The position numbers and the translations under genes are program-made. Source: Hyphomicrobiales bacterium (GTDB taxonomy: Bacteria > Pseudomonadota > Alphaproteobacteria > Rhizobiales > Rhizobiaceae). From it: a DNA stretch of 62,363 bases. Location: the NCBI GenBank assembly GCA_900466575.1, contig UBMP01000031.1, forward strand, positions 10,331-72,693, written 5' to 3'. Shown here one piece after another: positions 35,671 to 44,769 of the stretch (position 1 is the first letter of the stretch; each line of letters opens with the position of its first letter). The notes under the pieces were generated by a model. It was not told where the DNA came from and ran no database searches. It saw only the letters and a program-made list of their open reading frames with translations.

Positions 35671-35686
35671 TTTACAAAATTGTAAG
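35671..35686. promoter_or_regulatory. Candidate response-regulator site (TTTACAAAATTGTAAG)
   Basis: Matches CTTACAAATTTGTAAG at 14 of 16 positions. It lies 111 bp upstream of the third COG4705 gene. Confidence 0.5.
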
Positions 35687-35796
35687 TTCGCCGACAGGTT
35701 CCGGAGGATTTTTATGCCGATAAGAGGTTGGGCAAACAGACGGCTGATCGCTCTCAGGTCAGCCAGCCCAATTTCCCTCTTGTCAGGATTTTCCCT

Positions 35797-36627
35797 ATGA
35801 AGTTCGACGTCCAATCGAAGCCGTCCACACCCTCGGGTATCAGTCATTCGAAAGCCGACCCCGCACTACTCAACAAGATTGCTGAGGTCACGGTCCTGTT
35901 CTGGGTGCTGAAGATTATCGCAACCACGCTTGGCGAAACGACAGGTGATTTCATCGCACAAACCCTGAATCTTGGCTATGTCGCTGGCCTTGGCATCACC
36001 GGCGTCGCTCTTGTTGCGCTGGTGTTCATCCAGGTCCGCATCAATCGACACCATCCCGCGGCTTTCTGGGCGGCTATCGTGGCGACGACCACAGCCGGAA
36101 CCGAGATTTCGGACATGATGGACCGCACATTCGGCCTTGGTTACACCACCGGATCGCTCATCCTGACCGCAGGGCTCCTTCTGACCCTCCTCATCTGGTA
36201 TAAGCGTGATGGCAATCTTAGCGTGGATCCCATCGTCCGGAAGGATGCGGAAATCATGTTCTGGATTGCGGTCGTGTTTTCGAACAGCCTCGGAACGGCA
36301 TTCGGCGACTTCCTGGTCGACAATCTCGGTCTTGGCTACATGAACGCAGCGCTCGTCTGCACTGCCGTCATCGCCGCCGTTCTGGTGCTACACTACACAA
36401 AATCGATGAACGACATCGCCCTGTTCTGGATCGCCTTCATCTTCACCCGGCCTTTCGGAGCGACATTCGGCGACTTTCTCACCAAGTCCGTCGCTCACGG
36501 TGGCCTTGATCTCGGAACCTACAATGCCTCGTTTGTTTGCCTGGCATTGATGACGGGTCTGGTCTTCATTACCGTTCGCCGCAGCTCTCAGGAATTAGCG
36601 CAGGTATCGGTGACGAACGATGTCTGA
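35797..36627 (+). CDS. COG4705/DUF347 repeat membrane protein (paralogue 3)
   Basis: The 276-residue protein has a 25-residue cytosolic tail, then four DUF347 repeats with motifs GETTGDF, GTEISDM, GTAFGDF and GATFGDF. It is more diverged than the other two: LSVDPIVRKDAEIMFWIAVVF replaces the LSIHSI segment. ATG 35797 follows CAGGA; the frame is open to 35728. It precedes the DedA-PAP2-LssY fusion gene by 115 bp, and has a candidate regulator site upstream. Confidence 0.85.
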   Translation: MKFDVQSKPSTPSGISHSKADPALLNKIAEVTVLFWVLKIIATTLGETTGDFIAQTLNLGYVAGLGITGVALVALVFIQVRINRHHPAAFWAAIVATTTAGTEISDMMDRTFGLGYTTGSLILTAGLLLTLLIWYKRDGNLSVDPIVRKDAEIMFWIAVVFSNSLGTAFGDFLVDNLGLGYMNAALVCTAVIAAVLVLHYTKSMNDIALFWIAFIFTRPFGATFGDFLTKSVAHGGLDLGTYNASFVCLALMTGLVFITVRRSSQELAQVSVTNDV

Positions 36628-36742
36628 ATGAGTTCTCGCCTTGGTGGACCAGCCTCCCGGACCACATATCAGGTCTGGGAGGCTTGCTTAGGTCCAAACC
36701 TTTATTTTGCCGCGCTGAAATACCGCTTGGGGTCTTCACACG

Positions 36743-38740
36743 ATGCTCGCCAACATGATCGCCCAACTGGTGGATTTCCTCCATTCGCATTCTCACCTCG
36801 CCTATGGAGTTGTCTTTCTGCTCGCAATGTCCGAATCGCTCCCCGCGATCGGGGCGATTGTTCCGGGCACCGCAATCATGGTGGGCCTGAGCGCGTTGGT
36901 TCCCAGTGGCGTGCTCATTGTGTGGCCGCTTCTCGCCGCAGCAACGCTCGGCGCGATCGCCGGCGACGCGTTCGCGTTTTGGCTGGGTCATCACTATCAT
37001 GCGAGGATACTGTCTGCCTGGCCGTTTTCACGATATCCTGCGGCCGTCCGGCACAGCGAGCGCTTCTTCGAAAAATACGGCGCGCGAAGCATATTTTTCG
37101 CCCGCTTCCTTCCCGGCGTCAGGGCGTTCGTTCCACTGATGGCTGGCACGCTGGGCATGCACGTCGCGCGATTTTACGCGGTCAACATCATTTCTGCGGC
37201 GATTTGGGCTCCTGCGCATATTTTGCCCGGCATGCTGTTCGGCGTCACTTTCCATGCTCTCGGCCCTGCCGCCAAGCCGCTCGCCGCGCTGCTGCTCACG
37301 CTCTTGATACTCTCATGGCTCCTCGTCCGCTCTCTAAGATACGTGATCAGCAGAGGACTGCCCTACCTCCAGACGCTCAGTGAGATTGTTCAGGAAAGGC
37401 TTTCACGGCGATCGGATCCCGCGTCACGACTGGTCCATCAATTGCTGGACCCGGCTGGCAATGAGCTCCGTATCATCGCCGTTCTTGTTATCGCCATGTC
37501 TGCCGGAACCTGGTTGTTTTTGGGTATCATGGAGGACGTCTTTTCCGGAGATCCGCTCGTAAATGTCGATGTTGGTGTCTACCAATTTTTGCAGGGTTTC
37601 CGGTCAACTCTAAGCGACGCCGTGATGGTGACCATTACCGAGCTCGGCGACACCGTTATCGTAGTGGCCGTCACAGTCGCAGTGCTTGCCTATCTGGCGC
37701 TGAAGAGGGCGAGGCACACCATTGTTTTCTTCCTTGGAGCGATAGCCGGAGCCTCTGCGCTCAATACAGCCGTCAAGGTGGCCCTTCACCGCGCGCGGCC
37801 CGTCGATGGTCTATATACGGGCTGGAGCGCATTTTCCTTTCCGAGCGGGCATAGCACTGTCAATATGGCACTCTATGGTGCCGTGGCATTTCTCATTTTT
37901 TTGAATGCCAAGGGCAAGCTTGCCGTGATCGCTCCTGTGGTCGCCGGTCTTCTTGTCTTCGCGGTCGCGTTTTCGCGGCTTTATCTCGGAGCACACTGGT
38001 TTTCCGACGTCACCGCAGGAATGGCGTTCGGCCTGGCATGTATCGCGCTGCTTGGAATGGTCCTGCTGCGCAAGCCGAAGGAGCCCATCAACGCAGGAAT
38101 ACTCGCGATCATTCCAATTTTGGTGCTCGCTACAATCGGTACCTACCATGTGGTGGGCAACCACCGTGCTGATGTCGCCCGATACGCTGTTCAAACGACG
38201 GAACCAACACTGGCCTTCAATACGTGGTGGTCATCGACAGCACCGACGGGGAGCTCATATAGGGTTGACTTGACTGGGGAACTCGAGGAGCCGTTTATTT
38301 TGGAATGGGCCGGAGATTTAGCTCCGCTGGAAAAAGCATTGAGCAATGACGGTTGGAGGGGCCTTCCAGCATGGTCACTTCAGTCAGTCGGCAGGCTGTG
38401 GAGCCGAAGCTCGCCGTCGGATGAAATACCCGCCGCCCTGATATTGTCTTCAGGAAAGTTTCCCGAGGTGACCCTGTCTCGCATCTCCTCAGACAACGTT
38501 TCGCGCCTTGTACTAAGAATTTGGCGTTCGGATACGCTCATCGCGGGGAAGTCCCCCGTTCCGCTGTGGCGAGCAACCATTGCCAAGGAGAAAATCGAAA
38601 AGCTGTGGGATCTCGCCTCCCTCCCGATTGATCAAGGCGATGGTTCGGCTGAGGGCATGTCGAAGATCATCAGCGCCGCGAAAGCTGCAGCAAATTCATG
38701 CAAGATCGCCGATGGTCTCCTGAAATGCTCAACCGTTTAG
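36743..38740 (+). CDS. DedA-PAP2-LssY_C three-domain membrane protein
   Basis: The 665-residue protein joins three families. Residues 1-200 are DedA/SNARE-associated (ESLPAIGAIVPGTAIM, FFEKYGARSIFFARFLPGVRAFVPLMAG with the conserved arginines). Residues 245-455 are a PAP2 phosphatase (KVALHRARPVD, FSFPSGHSTVNM, SRLYLGAHWFSDV). Residues 475-660 form a periplasmic or cytosolic LssY_C-type domain (NTWWSSTAPTGSSYRVDL, WRATIAKEKIEKLWDLA). DedA proteins are implicated in lipid-carrier flipping, so the fusion could couple flipping to dephosphorylation of an undecaprenyl or phospholipid substrate. This coupling is inference. Confidence 0.88.
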   Translation: MLANMIAQLVDFLHSHSHLAYGVVFLLAMSESLPAIGAIVPGTAIMVGLSALVPSGVLIVWPLLAAATLGAIAGDAFAFWLGHHYHARILSAWPFSRYPAAVRHSERFFEKYGARSIFFARFLPGVRAFVPLMAGTLGMHVARFYAVNIISAAIWAPAHILPGMLFGVTFHALGPAAKPLAALLLTLLILSWLLVRSLRYVISRGLPYLQTLSEIVQERLSRRSDPASRLVHQLLDPAGNELRIIAVLVIAMSAGTWLFLGIMEDVFSGDPLVNVDVGVYQFLQGFRSTLSDAVMVTITELGDTVIVVAVTVAVLAYLALKRARHTIVFFLGAIAGASALNTAVKVALHRARPVDGLYTGWSAFSFPSGHSTVNMALYGAVAFLIFLNAKGKLAVIAPVVAGLLVFAVAFSRLYLGAHWFSDVTAGMAFGLACIALLGMVLLRKPKEPINAGILAIIPILVLATIGTYHVVGNHRADVARYAVQTTEPTLAFNTWWSSTAPTGSSYRVDLTGELEEPFILEWAGDLAPLEKALSNDGWRGLPAWSLQSVGRLWSRSSPSDEIPAALILSSGKFPEVTLSRISSDNVSRLVLRIWRSDTLIAGKSPVPLWRATIAKEKIEKLWDLASLPIDQGDGSAEGMSKIISAAKAAANSCKIADGLLKCSTV

Positions 38741-39010
38741 GCCAAACTTCGCCACCAGCGCCAGATGCCCCGATGTCCGCTCCCGCTATTCGGCACCCAC
38801 CCATCTGACAGCCCCTCATGGCCCTAAAACTGCCTTATCGGACGGGGTAAATGCGTTGGTCGGAAAAGCGCCCCCATTGTAGACCCAGGGCAGCTTGAGC
38901 CCAAGCTCTAGGACCGGACATTAGGTGAGGCGTAAGTCTTTCAAATCATCGGTAATGACGACATCTGTATGTGCATCCGAGGACAGGAATCCTTGGGTCC
39001 GACTGACTCC

Positions 39011-40360
39011 TCAGTGTCGCTCGAGGTTTTTCAGGAGGCGCACCACTTCTGTCGACGACGCTTCGACCGCGGCTATTTCACGCAGAGCACCGTCGACGTT
39101 GCCTTTCGCATAAAGCGCTACTGCCTCTTTGGCGTGCGAATGAACCGATGCATGCGGTTCTTCGAGTCGTTGAAAGTCTGACTTCGTCCGAAGGTAAGGA
39201 TCACTTGCTTCATAATACCATTTGCCGAGTCGGCATGAATGGTGGCTCGTGAGTTCTTCTGGCCGCAAACCATCACGGCCGATGATCATGTTGGCGAGGC
39301 GCTTCTTCCAGATCATGTGGTCCGACTGGGCAAGGCGTATGATTTTCCGGGGTATGTTGGTTTTTGCAATCCGTCCCAACTGCTCAGTGATGACATGTTG
39401 GGCCGCATCCATGGCGTCGATGATTTTTTCAAGTGAATGGGTTGAAACTCCGGTTCTCCGGGCAGCCTCCGCAATGCCGGATGCAACTTCGCTCGCTGCA
39501 ACCCTTTGTTGCTGAAGCGCTTCGGTGATATGACCTGTGGAATCTGAAACACTCCGCACGCCTTTGGAGAGATCATCCATAGCAATTTGCAGACTGTCTG
39601 TTGCCCTTTTCCCGTCTTCTGCCGCCGTGGAACTCTGGGCCATGGACCGAACCATTTCTTCAGTTCCTGCTTGCAGTTCTTTAACGATGGTAGCGATTTC
39701 GGTCGTGGCGGCTGTGGTCCGGTCGGAAAGGGCTTTGATCTCGGTAGCGACGACAGAAAAACCGCGCCCGGCGTCGCCGGCCCGCGCCGCTTCCACAGCA
39801 GCATTGATCGCCAAAAGATTCGTCTGTGATGAGATTTTCCGGATATTGAGCGAAATCTCGTCAATTCGCTTCGCAAGGCTCTGCAGGCTGCCAATTTTCG
39901 CGTTGGTTTCCGTTACCGCGTTTGCGATGACATCCATTTTCTTTGCGGTCTCGACAACCGCCATGACGCTCTTTGTTGCGGTGTTTTCGGCCGTCTTCGA
40001 CGTTTTGAATATGTCCTGCCCGTGTCTGTCGATCTCGGCGACAGTCGACGCCATTTCTTCAGCCGCCGTGGCGATCGACTGTGACAGGTCATCGACGCTT
40101 CGAAGCTGATGAAGCAGTGTCGCTGACATAAAAGCGGTGTCGTTCATGCCCACGGAAATCTCCACGACATTTGACAGTTCCGCACTGCAGCGCCGTTCCG
40201 TCGCTTCCAGCATTTTGCAGACAGCTTTTGACAGTTCATCATTTCCCGCAGGGCGTCGCATAAAGTCGCCCTCTGCTGCAGCCTCCAGACAATAGATCAG
40301 TTCGTCGACTGAGGAAGCGCCCTGATCGAATATGCTCAAGGCGGCAGCTTCTGCGCTCAT
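39011..40360 (-). CDS. Cytosolic chemoreceptor with C-terminal CZB zinc-binding domain
   Basis: The 449-residue protein has no membrane helix. The N-terminal 60 residues are of unknown type. The methyl-accepting signalling region ([36 protein letters not shown] tip) spans about 80-320. The C-terminal 100 residues are a CZB domain with the His-Cys pattern [26 protein letters not shown] and [17 protein letters not shown] domains bind zinc tightly and in other systems sense hypochlorous acid or zinc. ATG 40360 has GGGGAT upstream; the frame is open to 40402. It is a single gene. Confidence 0.92.
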   Translation of the reverse strand: MSAEAAALSIFDQGASSVDELIYCLEAAAEGDFMRRPAGNDELSKAVCKMLEATERRCSAELSNVVEISVGMNDTAFMSATLLHQLRSVDDLSQSIATAAEEMASTVAEIDRHGQDIFKTSKTAENTATKSVMAVVETAKKMDVIANAVTETNAKIGSLQSLAKRIDEISLNIRKISSQTNLLAINAAVEAARAGDAGRGFSVVATEIKALSDRTTAATTEIATIVKELQAGTEEMVRSMAQSSTAAEDGKRATDSLQIAMDDLSKGVRSVSDSTGHITEALQQQRVAASEVASGIAEAARRTGVSTHSLEKIIDAMDAAQHVITEQLGRIAKTNIPRKIIRLAQSDHMIWKKRLANMIIGRDGLRPEELTSHHSCRLGKWYYEASDPYLRTKSDFQRLEEPHASVHSHAKEAVALYAKGNVDGALREIAAVEASSTEVVRLLKNLERH

Positions 40361-40758
40361 GATTATTAATCCCCTAAAGCCCTCAGGCTCTCCCGCCATC
40401 ATCGTTTGAACGGCTTAATATGCTACATTTCGCATTGAAGGCTTAAAGACTGATTAACCGTGACCACTTCGCAGTCTCCTCCAGTCCGGTCCATCTGCTT
40501 CCAATGTAATTGATGCCTGGAGCCGTTGAGCGCATGTCGAGAGGGCCTATTCCACTATCGAGTTTCAGGTCTGCTTTGCCGCACTTAACCCCTGAAACCC
40601 GAACGTCTGGTGTCGGCCCCGAGACGGAAATTATTTCCGCTTTGCGCCTTCCTTTCGGTCCTTCAAGTCCCCGACAGCAGCCCCTGAAAGCCGCCGTTCG
40701 ACCTCCAACGCCGCTTGCCTTATCGGCGCTTGCGCATTTATCTCATTCCCCAAATGCT
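40361..40758. other. Intergenic stretch, no gene seen
   Basis: About 400 bp between the CZB chemoreceptor start and the end of the diguanylate cyclase gene. It should hold the chemoreceptor promoter. No convincing coding frame or structured repeat was found. Confidence 0.4.
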
Positions 40759-42645
40759 TTAGGTGGCAATTCGCTCAAAAGGAGCAACGGACTCTTCCGT
40801 CCACGAATTGACGCGGTTTCGACCGCCTCTCTTTGCGCCGTAGAGAGCAGCGTCAGCCTTCTGGAGGAGATCTTTCGCGTCCTTCGATGACGCCAGTTGA
40901 CGGCGATCCGATGCGACACCGACACTCACAGTGACGACGCCAAGCTGGCTTCCGGCATGAGGAATGGCGTGTTGGAAGAGATTGGAGCGAAAGCTTTCCG
41001 CAAGCGTAAGCGCATCCTCCTCGGATGTTGCAGGTAGAAGGGCCACAAACTCCTCACCGCCAAGTCTGGCGATGAGATCACCTTTGCGTTTCGCCGTCTC
41101 ATTCAGAAATTGAGCGACCAGTCGCAGGCATTCATCGCCCGCCTGGTGGCCGTAAGTGTCGTTGAAGGCCTTGAAGTGGTCAACGTCGATCATGAGAACG
41201 CTGACGGGAGCAAGTAGACCTGTTCCGTTTAAGCTGGCTTCGGCCAATGCATTTTCAAAGCTCCGCCTGTTCGACAGCCCGGTTAAGGAGTCGATGTTTG
41301 CAATAGAGCGCAACGCCTCTGCCTGTTCACGCAGAACAGCCTCGGTGGTCTTCAAGTCCGTGATGTCCGACATAATCACGATGGCTCTCTCACCGGATCT
41401 GCGGACCTTGATTGCAAACCACCGCCCATCGCACATGTTGAGTTCAACGGTCGATGTCGCTTCGGCCACACCACGCAGCAGCTTCGGCCAAGTTTCGATC
41501 GATTCCGATGTTGCGTTCAGGATTTCGCCGGTCCTCAAGCTCTCCTCGAGAAGCTCCCTGATTGTCGCGCCGGGCTTCCTCAAATGCGCGGTCATCGGAA
41601 AGACCCTGCGGTATTGCTCGTTGCAAAGTTCGAGGACGCCGTCATCATCGAAGATAGCAAAGCCGTCCGACATGCTTTCGAGCGCGTGGTTGAGCTGGTC
41701 ACTATTTTGCCGCGCCAGAGCTGCCAGAGCCTCCCTGTCCGTTACATCCCGCGTAACACCAACCAACCCCATCACCGTCCCGTCCGCCTCCAATAGGGGG
41801 ACTTTCGTCGTGACAAAGGTTCGCTTGCCAATCTGTTCGAGAACATCGACCATGGGTTTGCCCAAGCCCATGACTTCTTGCTCCTCTTCATAAAGTCGTG
41901 AAGCGCGATTGGCCGGCGCGAGCGCAAAGTCATCATAACCATTCATCGCTTCCGGCGAGGCGAAGTGATTGATGACCGCGGTATTGGCATTGACGGCGAC
42001 AAACTTGCTATGCCTGTCCTTTACATAAAAATAGTCAGGAGCCTGAGCCAGGGCTGCCCGGAGCATCCGTCTTTCACGTTCCGCCCATCTAACGCATTGC
42101 ATGATAAGAAATCCTCCGACCAGCGCGCAAAGGTTCAGAGCGATGTATGAAATTCCGATCTTTTCGAGCGCAGCGCTGGAGACAAAGACTGGCGGTGTTG
42201 TCCACATAAGGATGCAGGCGCATAGAAGCGCAAATGATGCGGCGAAAAGCCTTGGCCAAATTGAGCGACGTTGTGTAAGAACCCCGGCAAATGCGCCAAA
42301 TGTTGCAACGACAGCCAACCCGACAAGCGCATGAACGGTGGCGGGGCCACCGATTGCAAGCCGTGTCAGAATTAACAAGGCAAAAGCCAAGGTTCCGCCG
42401 AGCGGCCCAGCAGCAAGAAAGGCAACAGCCAGCAGGCCGAAACGAACGTCTATCCGAATCCCATCTTCGGTCACGATAGCCAACATCATCGAGACCGCCG
42501 CCGCAAAGCCGAATGCAAGCCCCGCTTTTATAGCCCATGGCATTTTGGACAGCAGCCTGGCTCGACCACTTAGGGAGCTCAATCCAACGATGGTAAGAGC
42601 CGCCGCGGCCAAATTGCCAATGATCTCACTCCAAAGACTTCCCAA
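40759..42645 (-). CDS. Diguanylate cyclase with 7TM-like sensor and two PAS domains
   Basis: The 628-residue protein synthesises cyclic di-GMP. Residues 1-185 contain about five or six helices resembling the 5TM-5TMR_LYT sensor region (DGIRIDVRFGLLAVAFLAAGPLGG). PAS1 (about 195-305: APDYFYVKDRHSKFVAVN) and PAS2 (about 315-430: MSDGFAIFDDDGVLELCN) follow, then GGDEF with active motif ARLGGEEFVALL and RxxD inhibitory-site-like arginine to be checked. There is no EAL domain. The start is a TTG at 42645 behind a strong GGGAGG site; no ATG occurs early enough to keep the first helices. Confidence 0.9.
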   Translation of the reverse strand: MGSLWSEIIGNLAAAALTIVGLSSLSGRARLLSKMPWAIKAGLAFGFAAAVSMMLAIVTEDGIRIDVRFGLLAVAFLAAGPLGGTLAFALLILTRLAIGGPATVHALVGLAVVATFGAFAGVLTQRRSIWPRLFAASFALLCACILMWTTPPVFVSSAALEKIGISYIALNLCALVGGFLIMQCVRWAERERRMLRAALAQAPDYFYVKDRHSKFVAVNANTAVINHFASPEAMNGYDDFALAPANRASRLYEEEQEVMGLGKPMVDVLEQIGKRTFVTTKVPLLEADGTVMGLVGVTRDVTDREALAALARQNSDQLNHALESMSDGFAIFDDDGVLELCNEQYRRVFPMTAHLRKPGATIRELLEESLRTGEILNATSESIETWPKLLRGVAEATSTVELNMCDGRWFAIKVRRSGERAIVIMSDITDLKTTEAVLREQAEALRSIANIDSLTGLSNRRSFENALAEASLNGTGLLAPVSVLMIDVDHFKAFNDTYGHQAGDECLRLVAQFLNETAKRKGDLIARLGGEEFVALLPATSEEDALTLAESFRSNLFQHAIPHAGSQLGVVTVSVGVASDRRQLASSKDAKDLLQKADAALYGAKRGGRNRVNSWTEESVAPFERIAT

Positions 42646-42684
42646 CGCGCGCCTCCCAAAGCCACCAGCGTCAACCGTCGGATG

Positions 42685-44544
42685 TCACGCCGATAGACGC
42701 CGCGGCAGATTGCGGCCCTCTTCGGGCCAAGCCGATCCAGATTCGCGTATTGTCTTCCGTCGGTTGAGCTTGAAACGACCTACAAGCTCCGACAGCGACG
42801 CGGCATCGGTGGCCAACGAATGGCTCACCCCGGTCGTTTCCTCCACCATGGAAGCGTTGTGTTGTGTCATCTGGTCGATCGAATTGACCGCAGAACTGAT
42901 CTCATTAAGACCAACCGCCTGTTCGCGCGAGGCCGTGGTGATGGCATCCACCTTATGATCGATGTCCGTGACGTAGCTTTCGATCCGCTCAAGTGCTGTA
43001 CCGGTTTGACCGACCAGCCTGACACCGTTCGTCACCTCTTCGCTGGAGTTTTGGATCAACCCGCTAATTTCTTTGGCGGCAGCAGCGGAACGCTGCGCCA
43101 GCTCCCTGACTTCTTGTGCAACAACCGCGAAACCCTTGCCAGCATCACCCGCGCGCGCAGCCTCGACGCCAGCATTCAACGCAAGAAGATTGGTCTGGAA
43201 CGCAATCTGGTCGATGACATCGATGATGCTGCCGATCTCGCCCGACGCAGTTTCGATCCGCTTCATAGCGTCGATTGCATCACGGACGATTTCGCTCGAA
43301 CTTGTGGCTGCCTGCCTTGCATTGCGAACGAGTTCGCGCGTTTCGCTGGTGCGTTCGACCGAGGCTTTGACCGTGGACGTCACCTGCTCCAACGCAGCAG
43401 CCGTTTGTTCAAGAGCTGCTGCTTGCTGTTCTGTGCGACGCGACAGATTTTCCGCAGCCTCTCGCATGGCCTGTGATTTCTCACTGATGTCGCCGGTCTT
43501 GGAAAGCACCTGTTCCAACGTCGCCTGGAAGGTTGCGATGGAGTTGTTGAAGTCGCGGCGTAGCGTATCAAACTCTTCCGATAACGGCTGATCAATGGTC
43601 ATCCTGATATTGCATTCGGCGAGCCGTCCCAGGCCCGCGCCAAGCGTTTCTACGACGACCTTCAGATTCTCGGCCTCTTCCAGGCGGGTCTGCTCCCGCT
43701 GGCGGCGTTCTTCGTCTGCTAGTTCCCGATCGCGCTCCATTTCCTTGCGCATTCGTTGCCGTTCCATCGCAGCATTGCGGAATATATCGACGGAACGTGC
43801 GACGTCGCCGATTTCGTCAGCGCGCTTTGTGAACGGAACCTCTTCGCTGTAATCGCCCTTCGCCAGGCGGTTCATGTAGACTGAGATGGAACTCAAGGGT
43901 ACAACCGCACGGCCACGCATGAACCAAAGTCCAACGAGGAAAAGTGCAACAGACGCCAAGCCGAATGCGGCCGCCAGGTTGGTGTAGATTCGGTCGTCGG
44001 ACGTCGCGTTCGCCTCGATGCCGTCCATCTCGTTGTTTGCAAGCTCAACAAGCCGCTTGACCGCAGTTTGGTGATCACGGAATTGAGCCTGTAACGTGTC
44101 CAGCGCCTGCTTCATGGCGCTCTCATCGCCCTTAATGGCGGCCGATTTAAACTCGCCTTCTAGCTCGCCCCAGAAGGTGTTGCCCTTGGTAACAACTTCG
44201 TTCTGCAAATACGACTTCAGCTTCGGCGACAGGGCAGATGCCTGCCAGAAGGTGCTGCGGGTGTCGTAGTCTTTCTTCAGGTTCTCGATCTGCTTGAGGT
44301 TGTCTGCGATCATTGCCTTGTGAACTGCTACCTCGTTTGCCAGCCCATAGGCCTCAACGACGTAAAGCGGCGGGGGCAATATGTCGGCCACCAGATCCTT
44401 CGCATCGTTAATTTGCGAGAACACCGGTCCGCCTACTTTCAGTCGGTTCAAGGTCATGTGCTGGACGCCAAGCGACGCGGCAAGTCCAGTCGTTACGACC
44501 ACCCCGAAAATGACGGTGAGCCGCGAAATTGTGAATTTGAACAT
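42685..44544 (-). CDS. Transmembrane methyl-accepting chemotaxis protein
   Basis: The 619-residue chemoreceptor has a membrane helix at about 9-28, a helical periplasmic domain (about 30-185; HBM/four-helix type), a second helix near 190-210, HAMP, a Glu/Arg-rich coiled coil, and a complete signalling hairpin ([40 protein letters not shown]). The C terminus lacks a CheR-binding pentapeptide. ATG 44544 follows GGGGGT and gives the normal N terminus; the frame is open to 44622. It ends 39 bp before the diguanylate cyclase start, so the two may be co-transcribed. Confidence 0.94.
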   Translation of the reverse strand: MFKFTISRLTVIFGVVVTTGLAASLGVQHMTLNRLKVGGPVFSQINDAKDLVADILPPPLYVVEAYGLANEVAVHKAMIADNLKQIENLKKDYDTRSTFWQASALSPKLKSYLQNEVVTKGNTFWGELEGEFKSAAIKGDESAMKQALDTLQAQFRDHQTAVKRLVELANNEMDGIEANATSDDRIYTNLAAAFGLASVALFLVGLWFMRGRAVVPLSSISVYMNRLAKGDYSEEVPFTKRADEIGDVARSVDIFRNAAMERQRMRKEMERDRELADEERRQREQTRLEEAENLKVVVETLGAGLGRLAECNIRMTIDQPLSEEFDTLRRDFNNSIATFQATLEQVLSKTGDISEKSQAMREAAENLSRRTEQQAAALEQTAAALEQVTSTVKASVERTSETRELVRNARQAATSSSEIVRDAIDAMKRIETASGEIGSIIDVIDQIAFQTNLLALNAGVEAARAGDAGKGFAVVAQEVRELAQRSAAAAKEISGLIQNSSEEVTNGVRLVGQTGTALERIESYVTDIDHKVDAITTASREQAVGLNEISSAVNSIDQMTQHNASMVEETTGVSHSLATDAASLSELVGRFKLNRRKTIRESGSAWPEEGRNLPRRLSA

Positions 44545-44769
44545 GAAAGTGACCCCCATAATCGAGAGAAATGAACACTGATGCGTAATCCAAGCCGGGC
44601 TGGTGATGCTTTTGGCGCGCATCTATGTTCGTAAGCCTTCGATAACAACCTTATGAAAACTTACCAAACGGACGGTAAAAATCGTGTCGCTCAGTCGAAA
44701 AAATGCATGAGCATAAATAACTCAGTCCTTGCATATTTAGCATTTTTCGCCCAATTTAAATCTGGATAA

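Noticed and set aside
36628-37383. 251-codon plus-strand frame overlapping the DedA fusion gene
   Set aside because: Out-of-frame overlap; the other frame has full DedA and PAP2 motifs.
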